Source: Gordius sp. MW1 (lineage: Eukaryota; Nematomorpha; Gordioida; Gordea; Gordiidae). Taken from it: a stretch of DNA of 64,000 nt. The notes beneath the pieces were generated by a model that was not told the origin of the DNA, did no database searches, and saw only the letters and a list, made by a program, of their open reading frames with translations. Positions 1 to 11,098 of the stretch are shown here, in pieces (within the stretch, counting starts at the first letter, position 1; each line of letters opens with the position of its first letter). A program made the translations under genes and the position numbers. The DNA lies in assembly GCA_964036665.1 (NCBI GenBank), contig OZ038528.1, positions 20,261,245 through 20,325,244 on the forward strand. The letters are read 5' to 3'.

Positions 1-55
1 ATTTGGATTTAGAGGGGGGCAGCCGCCCCTCCCTGCCCCCCTTGGCTACGCCCAT
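1..55. mobile_element. right end of a CATGGGCGTAGCCA-type hAT MITE
   Basis: The window opens inside a short element that ends GGCTACGCCCATGG after a C-rich run. The same ending closes complete copies at 24839-25020, 47725-47907 and 49289-49446, which carry 8-bp target duplications. Only the right end lies in the window. Confidence 0.6.
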
Positions 56-3000
56 GGTTACATTTTGTCATTAATGATTTGGCCATTAAACAATCAAATA
101 TCTCGAAATCATAGATTGAGAAGGCTAAAATCTACTTGAAAAGCAATCTATATTTTGCCAATTCGTAACATAGGGATTGACAATTTATGACATTCGTCAT
201 GTATACTACACTCGTAATATTTGACGACAAATTTTATAGATCCCTCGAGGTTGGCATACTATGACATGCATAATTTTATGGCTTGAAAAGGGTTTAGGAA
301 AAATCTCAAGGATTTTCCCGCTGTCTTAAATGCACATAAAAGACCATCCCAAATGTTTTGTACATGCTTACTTTACTTAGCAACAATTTTCTGTCCTGAA
401 TTTTAATTTTAAAAAACGTAGCAACCGAATTTTTAATTAATTTTTAAATGCTCCTGTTATAATTGTAAGGGTTATATTTCGATTTTGTTATTGATCTACA
501 ACTTTTATGCTTATAATAGCTCTTTTAAATTTTCCTAATTTATTTTTCGATATTTTGAAGGAGAGGATTTAAAATAAATTTGAAAGTAATCAACATGATA
601 CTTAACCTATGTGTAATGCCGTAAATAGTAAGTAAAAATAAATTTATGCGAAAAAGAATCGACACTAATCTTTCATTAGAAGAGGGCACAATTCAGTTGA
701 AACCAAAACAAAACCTACGAGATTTTTTGAGATTTTATTCAAGTTAAAACATGCTTACATTATTTTCAGTATGGGAGGATGACCAGCTTGTCATCAATTT
801 GATCTAAAAATGTTTTTAAAATAATAAAATAATGACAACTGTCTAAAACTCAATAAACGCATTTAAATCAAAGGTATAATGTAGACGTTGTTTTCGGTTT
901 TTCCAACTTTTAAAAAAGAAAATTTGAATGTTTATACTTTTTTAACTATCAAACTTCTTTTAAAATTAGCCGAGAATCTGTTTAATTTTTTCCGCGCTAT
1001 TTGATAATAAAACCGCATTTTTTCATTTGTTCGGGATTACATAAAAAAGCAATTTAAATTGTTGACATTTAGGTGTAAATTGTCGTTTCGCAATTCTAAC
1101 ACCATCCCTTAAATTGAATTATATAGTGACTAATAAATGATGTATTATTTCAGACTGTTATTGAATCGAAGGAATAAAGACTCAAAAAGCCATATAATAA
1201 TTTATAAATTAATTTTCCACCAAATTTTGCCACTACATCCTTTTAATTTTTCAATAGGCAAGATAAAAAAAAGTTATAAAAAATCATTATTCAACTCCAA
1301 AATTTAATTTTTTGGTTTATAATTATGTAATCCCTTAAATTTATTGCTTTAAAAACATTTTTTTAAAATAATATTTAAAAATAAATATATTGGACGAATT
1401 AATAATGATATTGTAAACATAGTTAGCATTAATCCTCAATGTTTCTAAGCAAAACATGAATTTTGAATAATTGACTAATATATTGTATTTATAGCCTATG
1501 ATTTTTGAAAATGAAAATATTTTCTTGTTATAGCTTAAAAATAAAGGAAGGATTTAATAAATGAAACAAAAAGCTTTTTAAAGCTAACCACTGTATTACA
1601 GTGACGTCATTGCAATGTCCGAACAGTGTATTAGCCGTATTACGTTTAATATTTAATTAACATCTCAGGGACTGACCCATGAATTTATAATTATAAAGGT
1701 ATATGCATATGTCAAGAATGACGCATTTTATTGGCAATTATATTAATTGACGCTTAAAAAATTTATATTAAACATCTCAAATACGTGGTTATTCATTAGA
1801 AACATTCAAATTAAAGATTTTTATTTAAAAGTTTTAAGCATTAGCATATCCAGGAAGGATTTAAATTTAAGCGGGGGGGGGGGCACAAAGTTTGGTTTTT
1901 TTAATTTTAACCATGGATGTATTAGATTTTAAGAATTATTGAGTTAAGAAGGGATGGGGGTAGACGCCCTTTTCTGCCTACCCTTGAATGCATCTATGAG
2001 TTATAACTGAAGATTTTCATAAAAGCTGCTTGTAACATGACTAATTAGAATTAAATTCTAAATCATTTTTCTTTAGAATCAAATTCCCGATCCCGATAAT
2101 TTCGCGCCGGATTTTAATCTAAAAATTGAATGATCTTAGATTTAACACACATAATTTAAATATTTATGTAATGGTATGGACAAAACTTTCGATAAGCTAT
2201 ATTATCGAGAGATTAAATGTCTGCTCATAATGGAGTTATTTGTCGATCAAAAATTTAATCGACTTGTTTCCAATGAACCCTGTAATCCTGAAGGGTATAT
2301 TAAGGCGAGAAGGTCAAGGTTGTTTTGTATGGCACTAATACAATTTGAGACTAATCCTAAAACATAATTGCTCCGAAAAGCTTAATGGCCTTTTAATAAA
2401 TTCGATACACTCAATATACTATTTATATTATGGATATTTTTCATAACGATTCCTATGCTATTACAATTTAAATTAGGGAATTATTAATAATACAAATAGT
2501 CAATTTTGTTATTTTATTGCTATAGATTCAAAATAAAATCAATAAAATTATGCACCTTAGGGGCTATCAATTCATTTATTGCTGTACTATAAAAAATGTC
2601 TTATGAAATAGGTGAGTAGTTGGACGAAGGTCAAGGTTCAATATATAAATGTAAGTTGAAATATAGATTAATATCATATAATTTAATGTTTTTCTCTGGT
2701 AAGTAATTGAGGGATGATTAAACGTTCCTCCTGGAATTAAAAATTTATGAATTATGTACATTTTAGGCTTAATATTAAATAAGTATCTTGGTACAGCGTC
2801 CATAATATAGCTATAAAACTCAAGTGTATCTCCCTTGTCATAATAAAAATTATAATTTTTTTAATAAAAATTGAATTTTTTTTAAAGTTTTTATATGTAT
2901 ATATACATCGTGGCTATTCTTTATAAAAAAAAACTAAATATTTTAAGAAGCTTATCATTTCTAGCGGCAAATTTTATTATTTAAAGTGAGATCATTACGT

Positions 3001-3149
3001 TAAAATTATTAGTTGAATAAATTGTGGCAAGAGAAATGGACCCTTTTTCTAAACTTGTTTATATTTAAATTACGAATAATAACAATCAAATTCTTTATAT
3101 ATTTATATGGTAAAATATTTTCAAATGTATATTTTACTAAATTTTTATA
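56..3149. other. AT-rich stretch, mostly featureless
   Basis: I see no recognisable gene in these 3.1 kb. A degenerate copy of the GGGCGTAGCC MITE family lies about 1845-1990 (G-run at 1871, C-rich end near 1975). One 63-codon open frame (2176-2367, +) has mixed residue composition but matches no family I know and has no visible splice partner. Confidence 0.5.
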
Positions 3150-3300
3150 TTAAAGAATCGGGCGGGGCTCGGGTCCGGGTCGGACCAAAAATAAAAAAAA
3201 AGCATTTGGGGCTGGGGTCGGGCTCGAACAAATTAAAAATTGAGATGGCGGGCTAGGGCCAGTTTCGGGCCGAAGAAAATCCATTTGGCTCTACACGCGT
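3150..3300. repeat. GC-rich hAT-terminus-like repeat
   Basis: Repeated CGGGTCGGG and GGGCTCGGG motifs in AT-rich surroundings resemble the sub-terminal region of the hAT element at 20188-22586, which has GGGCCGGGCC and GGGTCGGGCTTGG. No transposase or second terminus is visible, so it is probably a solo transposon end. Confidence 0.4.
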
Positions 3301-3730
3301 GTGTGTCGCCACAAGCGATGTTAATTACAAAATAACTAAAAACTCGGGCCTTCGGCCCTCGTGGGAAGAGGGAGAAGGGAAGGGGAGTAGGGGAAGGGAA
3401 GAGGGGAAGGGGGAACTCTTCTATACTCCGTATAAACGTAGCATATTTGCTATGCAATTTATGGGCGAGAAAGGTGGGAAGGGGCGAGAATGCCTATAGG
3501 GGGTATTAGATGCAAAATAATTAGTTAATTAGTTATAGGCCCTTGTAGGGGAGGACATAGGGTAATTATCAATGTTAACCAATTCAAAAACGAAAAAAAA
3601 TTTCGATTTATTTGGCCAATGGTCATTTTTTTATTGGTCAGTAGCCAGCGGACGGTCAAAAATTCATATTATCATTGGTATTAACATGAACAAATATTAA
3701 TTTAATTTAAAAAAATTAAAAAAAAAAATT

Positions 3731-3802
3731 TGTGCCCTCCCTGACTTGAAACCCACACCTCCAGTTCACAAGCCGGCGCTATAACCACTATACCATGTTG
3801 GC
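3731..3802 (-). other. tRNA-derived sequence (degenerate)
   Basis: On the minus strand, TATAGTGGTTATAGCG matches a tRNA D-arm with A box, and a CTTGTGAA anticodon-loop-like stretch sits in a CCGG/CTGG stem. The T-arm is spoiled by an extra base (GGTTTCAAG) and the acceptor stem pairs at only about three positions. It looks like a tRNA pseudogene or SINE head rather than a working tRNA. Confidence 0.45.
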
Positions 3803-4005
3803 TTTAAAATAGTAGAAGTTATTATGTTATTTATATAGATAATGAAATATTAAAGTTGTGTTTTATGTTTAGAAAATCAATATATTTCGTCGGTCAGTAG
3901 CCAGCGGACGGTCAAAAAGTCATATTATCACTGGTATTAACAAAAACAAAATATTAATTTAATGTAAAAAAAAAATTAAAAAAAAAGTTTTTTTTTAGTT
4001 TTAAA

Positions 4006-4150
4006 AAAGGGCTAAATTCTTAAACTACCAACCCGATTCGCTCGAAACTTTACCCGTAGGTGCCCAGGGCGGCCGGGGGTAAAATAACCTTTTCAGATTC
4101 CTAAAATACCTTTTCATTTTAAAAATATCGGACATTTCCCTGCCACACGT
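4006..4150 (+). repeat. GGGCTAAATTCT repeat, single copy
   Basis: This copy begins GGGCTAAATTCTTAAACTAC and continues with GGCGGCCGGGGGTAAAATA and ATATCGGACATTTCCC. The same order occurs three times at 17983-18672. Here it lies inside composite element A. Confidence 0.65.
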
Positions 4151-4533
4151 GCGGTGTAATATCTATGACGCGTAGAAAAATTTTACTAATTATATAAACT
4201 TAAGCGCGCCATCTAATAAAGTACAATTCGTGTTTGAGTTTAATAGTAGATTCAATTTAATTAGAAATAACGGGCTATGCTTATACCTTTGAAGGAGGTT
4301 TCGAATTTTGTGTTAGTTTCTATTGATATATTTTATCGTAAATTAGAATCTAATACCTATATTATTTTTTTAAATATTACTTTTTAGGTTTTCTATGAAA
4401 TCACAATCTAATTAAATGAAATATATTAACCCAATAAAAAAATATATATGCATTTATAAGGTTAAAAATATATATTACATAGATGGCTGTCTGTTAGACC
4501 ATCTATAATAAATTTTTAGGTTATATATAAAAT

Positions 4534-5386
4534 TTGGCCAATGGTCATTTTTTTCCATTGGTCAGCAGCCAGCACACGGTAAAAGTGGATATAAATTCAT
4601 AAGAGTAAAAAAAACGAAAAAAAAAATTTCGAATCACATTTTGGCCAATGGTCGTTTTTTTCCATTGGTCAGCAGCCAGGACACGGTAAAAGTGGATATA
4701 AACTTATAATAGTCAAAAAAAAACTAAAAAAAATTTTCGAATCACATTTTGGCCAATGGTCATTTTTTTCCATCGGTCAGCAGCCAGGACACGGTAAAAG
4801 TGGATATAAATTCATAATAGTCAAAAAAAACTAAAAAAAAAATTTTCGAATTACATTTTGGCCAATGGTCATTTTTTTCCATTGGTCAGCAGCCAGGACA
4901 CGGTAAAAGTGGATATAAATTCATAATAGTCAAAAAAAAACGAGAAAAAAAAATTTCGAATCACATTTTGGCCAATGGTGATTTTTTTCCATTGGTCAGC
5001 AGCCAACGGACGGCCAAAAAGTAATAATAACATTGGTCAGCAGCCAGCGGACGGCCAAAAAGTCATAATAGCAATGGTAGAAACAGGAATAATCATAATA
5101 ATAAAAAAAAACGAAAAAAATAATTTCGATTCACATTTTGGCCAATGGTCATTTTTTCCATCGGTCAGGAGCCAGCGGACGGCCAAAAAGTCATAATAGC
5201 AATGGTAGTAACAGGAACAATCATAATAGTCAAAAAAAACGAAAAAAATAATTTCGATTCACATTTTGGCCAATGGTCATTTTTTTCATTGGTCAGCAGC
5301 CAGCGGACGGCCAAAAATTCTTATTATCAATGATAGTAACAAGAACAATCATAAGAGTCAAAAAAACTCCGGGATTCTAACCCCAA
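4534..5386 (+). repeat. CCAATGG/CCATTGG minisatellite array A
   Basis: Head-to-tail units each open with TTGGCCAATGGTCATTTTTT, followed by CCATTGGTCAGCAGCCAG. Starts at about 4534, 4641, 4749, 4858 and 4967 give a period of 107-109 bp. Type-1 units continue GGACACGGTAAAAGTGGAT. Type-2 units continue CGGACGGCCAAAAAGTCATA and run about 127 bp, with one long form of about 172 bp carrying an internal part-duplication. Each unit keeps an inverted CCAATGG...CCATTGG pair about 10 bases apart, able to form a hairpin or present paired CCAAT boxes. Confidence 0.85.
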
Positions 5387-5946
5387 AACTAGTTAAATTG
5401 CATAGCAATTAAAAGTAAACAACTTTTAGTTATGTTTATTATATAACTAGTTAAATTGCATAGCATTAAAAGTAAACAACTTTTATCTATGTTTATTATA
5501 TAACAAAAACTAGTTAAATTGCATAGCAATTAAAAGTAAACAACTTTTATTTATGTTTATTATATAACTAGTTAAATTGCATATTAAAAGTAAACAACTT
5601 TTATTTATGTTTATTATATAATAGATAATTTAACAAATCTTATATATAACACACCGAGGGAGATAGAGATGAGGGGTGGGGCACCTCTTATGCATGAGAT
5701 AGGGATGAGGGGTGGGGCACCTCTTTCTCATGCATTAATTTAAAAAAGCGATAACCTAATATACCCAATGCAAATAGATAGGGAGGGTAGACGGACAACG
5801 GACAACGGACACCAAAAAACGAGCCCATAAATTGCATAGCAATTAATAAGCGATAATTCGATTAATCCAACCGAATACACGTTAGCCCGCGATATGAATA
5901 TCTCCATTTTAATATCCTATTTATATGTATTTCATTAGGACTACAT

Positions 5947-6250
5947 ACATGTTATAATCGTTAATTAATTGCTATGCAATTTATGGGCTCACTTTTGGTT
6001 GTCCGTCCGTCCAACTTGTAATTTTTTAATCATCGCCGTGAAAACTTATACGGGTTTTTAAAAGCGATGGACTTGTGCTTCTGCAAGTCTTTTATTTTGC
6101 TTTACAAATAGATTAGCTAATGACCGCTGGTTGGCTTTTATTTTTTGACCTTGCCCGAACCCAATATCCATTATTGTTTATTGGTTCGACTGATTGCTTT
6201 CATACAAAAATTTCTTTTTGCAGCTTGTCTATGCTATGATATAAATTTAA
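5947..6250. repeat. dispersed repeat, copy 1
   Basis: It starts with ATTGCTATGCAATTTATGGG and a GTTGTCCGTCCG run, then CTTATACGGGTTTTTAAA, GCTAATGACCGCT and CCATTATTGTTTAT. The same series, diverged, is at 32240-32500. The start is the inverted form of the composite element's right end, so the two families share a terminus. Confidence 0.65.
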
Positions 6251-6266
6251 AAGTATTATACTTTAA

Positions 6267-7791
6267 TAAAAACTCGGGCCTTCGGCCCTCGTGGGAAGGG
6301 GGAGAAGGGAAGGGAAGAGGGGAAGGGAAGGGAAGAGGGGAAGGGAAGGGGGGACGACTCATCTGTACTTCGTATAAATGTATCATATTTGCTATGCAAT
6401 TTATGGGCGAGAAAGGTGGGAAGGGGCGAGAATGCCTATAGGGGGGTATTAAATGCCTAATGATTAATTAATTGTTTATACAAATTTTCCATTATAGGCA
6501 AAATGTAATATAGGCAAAATGTAATATAGGCAAGGGTTAGGGTTAGATTTAGTGTTTGCTTCTAGTTGCGTATTACATTAGTTTTTATGGCCTTTAGTGA
6601 TTATGGGTCTAACAAACTTTATATTATAAAACAACACAATGTTAATTTGCAGAATTGTTGGGAGAAATTTTTTGTTGAATTTGAACAATTTTTAATTAAA
6701 AAAATCAAAAATTTGGCCAATGGTCACTTTTTCACTATTGGTCAGTACCAACAGATACTCTATAAGTCAATGATAGCCAAAAAAAACGGGAAAAAAAATT
6801 TTGATGCTCACTTTGGCCAATGGTCATTTTTTTCCATTGGTCAGCAGCCAGCACACGGTAAAAGTGGATATAAATTCATAAGAGTAAAAAAAACGAAAAA
6901 AAAATTTTCGAATCACATTTTGGCCAATGGTCATTTTTTTCCATTGGTCAGCAGCCAGGACACGGTAAAAGTATATATAAATTCATAATAGTCAAAAAAA
7001 AACGAGAAAAAAAAATTTCGAATCACATTTTGGCCAATGGTGATTTTTTTCCATTGGTCAGCAGCCAACGGACGGCCAAAAAGTAATAATAACATTGGTC
7101 AGCAGCCAGCGGACGGCCAAAAAGTCATAATAGCAATGGTAGAAACAGGAACAATCATAATAATCAAAAAAAACGAAAAAAATAATTTCGATTCACATTT
7201 TGGCCAATGGGCATTTTTTTCATTGGTCAGCAGCCAGCGGACGGCCAAAAATTCTTATTATCAATGATAGTAACAAGAACAATCATAAGAGTCAAAAAAA
7301 CTCCGGGATTCTAACCCCAAAACTAGTTAAATTGCATATCAATTAAAAGTAAACAACTTTTATTTATGTTTATTATATAACTAGTTAAATTGCATAGCAT
7401 TAAAAGTAAACAACTTTTATCTATGTTTATTATATAACAAAAACTAGGTAAATTGCATAGCAATTAAAAGTAAACATCTTTTATTTATGTTTATTATATA
7501 ACTAGTTAAATTGCATAGCAATTAAAAGTAAACAACTTTTATTTATGTTTATTATATAATAGATAATTTAACAAATCTTATATATAACACACCGAGGGAG
7601 AGAGAGATGAGGGGTGGGGCACCTCTTATGCATGAGATAGAGATGAGGGGTGGGGCACCTCTTTCTCATGCATAGCAATTAAAAAGCGATAACCTAATAT
7701 ACCCAATGCAAATAGATAGGGAGGACAACGGACAACGGACGGACAACGGACGGACAACCAAAAACGAGCCCATAAATTGCATAGCAATTAA
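6267..7791 (+). repeat. composite tandem-repeat element, copy B
   Basis: It has the same block order as copy A and is close to identical in places, including the long form of the array unit with its internal duplication (compare 4967-5137 with 7030-7200). Whole-element copying therefore explains the similarity better than independent array growth. Sub-blocks: hairpin and purine tract 6271-6350; AAGGGTTAGGGTTAG near 6533; CCAATGG array 6713-7300; T-arm-like sequence 7301-7318; TAGTTAAATTGC array of four units about 7323-7560; GAGGGGTGGGGCACCTC duplication 7608-7660; GGACGGACAAC terminal block to 7791. Confidence 0.78.
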
Positions 7792-7979
7792 TAATTAATA
7801 TTTGTATAAAATTTTATAGGATCTTTTGTCGTAAGCAAGCTCAAAATTATTTAATCGAATGCAGTTATAAAGTAATTGGTTTATCTTATCTTCAACTTAA
7901 AATACCATTTTTAGTACAGACAAGGACTATAAAAGTCTTTACGTTAAATGAAAGAGTTTTTTTTTAATGATTATAACAA

Positions 7980-8105
7980 TTAGCTTAAACAAGATTTGGA
8001 TCTGAGGTGAGGGGAAAATGATAATTTTTCGTAATTTAACACTAAAATTTTTGTTTTAATAAGAGGGGTGGGGGAGTTGTCCCCCTCCCCCTGGCTACGC
8101 CCATG
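7980..8105. mobile_element. CATGGGCGTAGCCA-type MITE, right part
   Basis: A G-rich then C-rich core is followed by CTGGCTACGCCCATGG, the right end of the family. The left terminus is not recognisable. Confidence 0.5.
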
Positions 8106-9539
8106 GTCGAATATTATGTTAGAATACAAATAATTGCCCTTTTATTAACTAATTAAAAATTAGCATATAAATAGCATTTGACTAAAGCTCAATTTAAAAC
8201 GTTGTCCCTGTTTAGTTTAATTGTTGCACACAGCGAAAACATATGAAAAACTTACTGAAAATAAACACACTCAAATAAACATGCTATTCGAAATAAATAT
8301 AAAACTTTTATTATAAAATAAAATTCGTTTCAAGATTTTAAGTGGTAAGAATTTTGGTCAGAGGCGAATATTATTAACCTAAACTAAATTCAATGAGTAA
8401 AGGGACAATTGTCCACAATCAAAAACATATTTGTACATATAAATTAGAATTCATTTGATATATTCAAGATTCAACTTTTTATTTTACGTTTTATAAATGA
8501 GCAAAAACGATTTATTTATTTTGTTTGTTTTCAAGCTTTATTAAAAATATTTCATGTGCACCGCTCTTGGAAATTTTTTTGAAAGCAACAGTAGGAAAAT
8601 ATATCAAGTGAATATGATATTTCATGAAAAGCATATATAATTTATGACATCGGACAGACTAATGTTGTGACATTTATTTGGTATCTAGCCAAATTCGGCC
8701 AACACCTCTCTAATGGAATATCCGCTTTCATATTATGATAACTCTAAAGTGTTGTTGATAATCAACAAAACTTATTTATTTAGATCAATTAACAAATCAC
8801 GAAATCTCCTATAGTCTCACTTTTTGAGACAGCAAGATAGATAGATTAGGTTTTTAAAAGGGCTTAAAAGGCCATTTAAGTAACATAGATTTAATGCCTT
8901 CCCTTTCACTTCATGCTCTAAAATATATTTTGTATTGACAAATTTTAAAAATTAATAGATAACAGTGCAGTTTTTATTTGAAGATTCTGAGATTGTTATA
9001 ACTTTTTATAGTTTATGGAAGGCTAAGAGGGAATTGAAAAACAGTACCGATCGGGAATTAGATGAGAAAATTGAGTTGTTCGTTAATTTAACTGGTTGAT
9101 TTCCACCAGATTTTCATATTTTAAGATTTAGGATAAAAGGTTCAAACAATTTTTTAAATTTAACTCTACTTTAGCAGAAGTGGAGTGTAAGCGTGAGAAA
9201 ACTAAGATCGTTTGCCTGGTAAAATATATGTAACATAATTTCAATTTTTTTTTGGTAATGGGGGGGGGATTTGCGCACCTAATTGCAATAATATTATGTC
9301 TAACGGATGAAAACTTTTAATCTAAAAATTCAATATACCAGTCAAAAGTCAGAACGCCCCCTGGGCAACAATTGAGGGCGGTTGAGCTTACATTTGCCTA
9401 TCGATATAAAAAATTTATTAAAGTGGGGACATTACTTATTATGGATAATTATTGAATCAATTAACAACACGAGTTGACAAAACAAATTAAATTTACAATG
9501 AATAGCTTGGTACTCTATTATTTATACATCTTTATAGAG
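8106..9539. other. AT-rich stretch, nothing recognised
   Basis: I see no gene, RNA or clear repeat apart from a G9 run near 9260. Confidence 0.5.
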
Positions 9540-9836
9540 CAGGCGCGTAGCCAAGGGGGAAGAAAGCGGGAATTTTCTACCTCCTTGACCAAAATTTTAA
9601 ATTTTTTTTGAAGGTCCATGTTTTTTTTTAAGGTATAAAAGCGATAGTAAATGATCTGATTAATGAAGAGAAGATATTTTTCCAAAGCTGGTTATATAGC
9701 GCCTTGAAGTTTATATAGCGCCTTGAAGTTTCGCATATATTGTACGCGAAGTATACTTTTGTAACATTATAAATAAAAGTGTCAAAATTTTTTTGTTATT
9801 TTCTTCTCCCTTGAGAAAATCCTGGCTACGCGCCTG
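9540..9836. mobile_element. hAT-type MITE, TIR CAGGCGCGTAGCCA, with 8-bp TSD
   Basis: The element starts CAGGCGCGTAGCCA and ends in its inverse, TGGCTACGCGCCTG. It is bracketed by identical 8-bp direct repeats TTATAGAG (9532-9539 and 9837-9844). Eight-base duplications are the hAT signature. There is no coding capacity. An internal duplication of TTATATAGCGCCTTGAAGTT lies near 9690-9730. A partial relative begins at about 56065. Confidence 0.85.
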
Positions 9837-10068
9837 TTATAGAGTTATTCACTTGATAAAGTTGTTAACCCGATGTTTGCTTATCATTTTTAGGCCTAAT
9901 AAGTCTATTAACATTATTTTATTTATACGAAAATACTACTATAAATATGCCTGAATTTAGTCTACACAAGTTTTGTCACTATTAAAAAAAATGTAGGGAA
10001 TTCGTGAAATTTTTATTGCCTATTTCTTTAAAACCCAATATTTTTTTCCATATTAGTTTATGCTTATA

Positions 10069-10392
10069 CAGTTGAAACTTCTTAATCGCAAATCGGATTA
10101 TCGCGAAAATCTTTTAATCGCGAAGTTAACCGCTATTTTGTTTTTTTTAAACGATAATATTAACAAAAACATCGTTTATTGACAAATCGCTTAATAGTAA
10201 TCGGATATTTACAAACATTTTCGAGTCCTTAAATCTACCAGATAATTATATAAAATATCGTTTTATTAAGCTTAAGAAATGAATATTTAATATAATATAC
10301 ATATACTTTTATTTCCATCGTTTAATCGCGAAATATCGCTTAATCGCGATTTTTTTCAGGCCCAAGGCTTTACAATTAAACGGTTTTGACTG
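10069..10392. mobile_element. pogo/Tigger-type MITE
   Basis: It begins CAGTTGAAACTTCTTAATCG and ends in an imperfect inverse (TTAAACGGTTTTGACTG), with TA on both sides (10067-10068 and 10393-10394). CAGT ends with a TA duplication are typical of pogo/Tigger elements. Sub-terminal AATCGCGA motifs recur in both halves. No transposase is present. Confidence 0.7.
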
Positions 10393-11098
10393 TATGTTAA
10401 AAATCCACCATTAAAATAGTCCAAATAAAGAGGAACAATGAATACGACATTTAACCTTGAATAAAAGAGGAAATTATAACCAAACGGCGGCCAAAATATT
10501 TAAAAAAATGTATGTAAATATATTTAAGCGATAACTGGAGGGGATGTAGGGTGGAGGAAGGAAATGGGCAAATTAAAATAAATATAATCAGCGTTAGTGT
10601 ACTGAATTGTCTGGACGCTATGTATAAAAACCCTCTTATTTCCTATCTTTTATTAAATTCTCAATTTTAATCACTTTGTGACCTTTAAGGTGGTTTGAAT
10701 ATATTGGCTAACAATTCAATTCCAAGGTTGTATTGATTTGCGAATGTTAGCCTATCGTACTGCGATTCACATTAAAATTCCCAACTATTCTGATTCGATT
10801 ATTCTTTAACTCTAAACGTAAGCTGCCATGGGGTCATGTTGTAACTAATTAGATTTACGATATACCTTAGGGGATATAAAAGACTTAAGGGCGCAAACTT
10901 ATGTTATTCGTGTTAACTAAGCCATATAAATCCTCTCGATGTTCACGAGTATGAAATAAAATCATTAAAATTATAAATTGTATAATTACATTATTCAACA
11001 CAAAGCTTGAAATGTTAATTTTTTTATCGTTACTAGAGCGAAACTTTCAAGACTCTATCCTAAATGGTTTAGAAGAGCGAAGCCTTAATTAAACGATC
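10393..11098. other. 5' flank of the receptor gene
   Basis: No gene is visible. A TATAAAA-like motif lies near 10622, about 475 bases upstream of the receptor ATG. It could be a core promoter but nothing else supports that. Confidence 0.3.

Larger units (their letters stand above)
3338..5846 (+). repeat. composite tandem-repeat element, copy A
   Basis: This non-coding element of about 2.5 kb has the same block order as copy B (6267-7791) and, inverted, copy C (52431-54704). In order: AAAAACTCGGGCCTTCGG with a GGGCC/GGCCC hairpin; a GGGAAGGG purine tract; a block ending in TATGGGCGAGAAAGG; the CCAATGG array (4534-5366, earlier stray units near 3612 and 3885); a T-arm-like CTCCGGGATTCTAACCCC (5367); four 55-65 bp units starting TAGTTAAATTGCATAG (5390-5622); duplicated GAGGGGTGGGGCACCTC; and an end reading GCATAGCAATTAA. 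Copy A also holds a tRNA-like insert (3731-3802) and a GGGCTAAATTCT repeat (4006-4150). No open frame spans it. I could not place its class or find a clear target duplication. Confidence 0.75.

Noticed and set aside
3731-3802. Functional tRNA gene
   Set aside because: The acceptor stem and T-arm do not pair; treated as tRNA-derived.
4534-5386. Regular repeat array that might suggest CRISPR
   Set aside because: Units are tandem, over 100 bases, and differ by substitution along their length; there are no unique spacers and the DNA is animal nuclear.
6533-6548. TTAGGG telomere-like repeat (also near 26563 and 54428)
   Set aside because: Only two copies each and always in the same block of the composite element, so it is not a telomere trace.
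6566-6988. 140-codon open frame, and similar frames at 52817-53182 and 53563-53943
   Set aside because: They run through CCAATGG minisatellite units; the peptides are periodic copies of the repeat.
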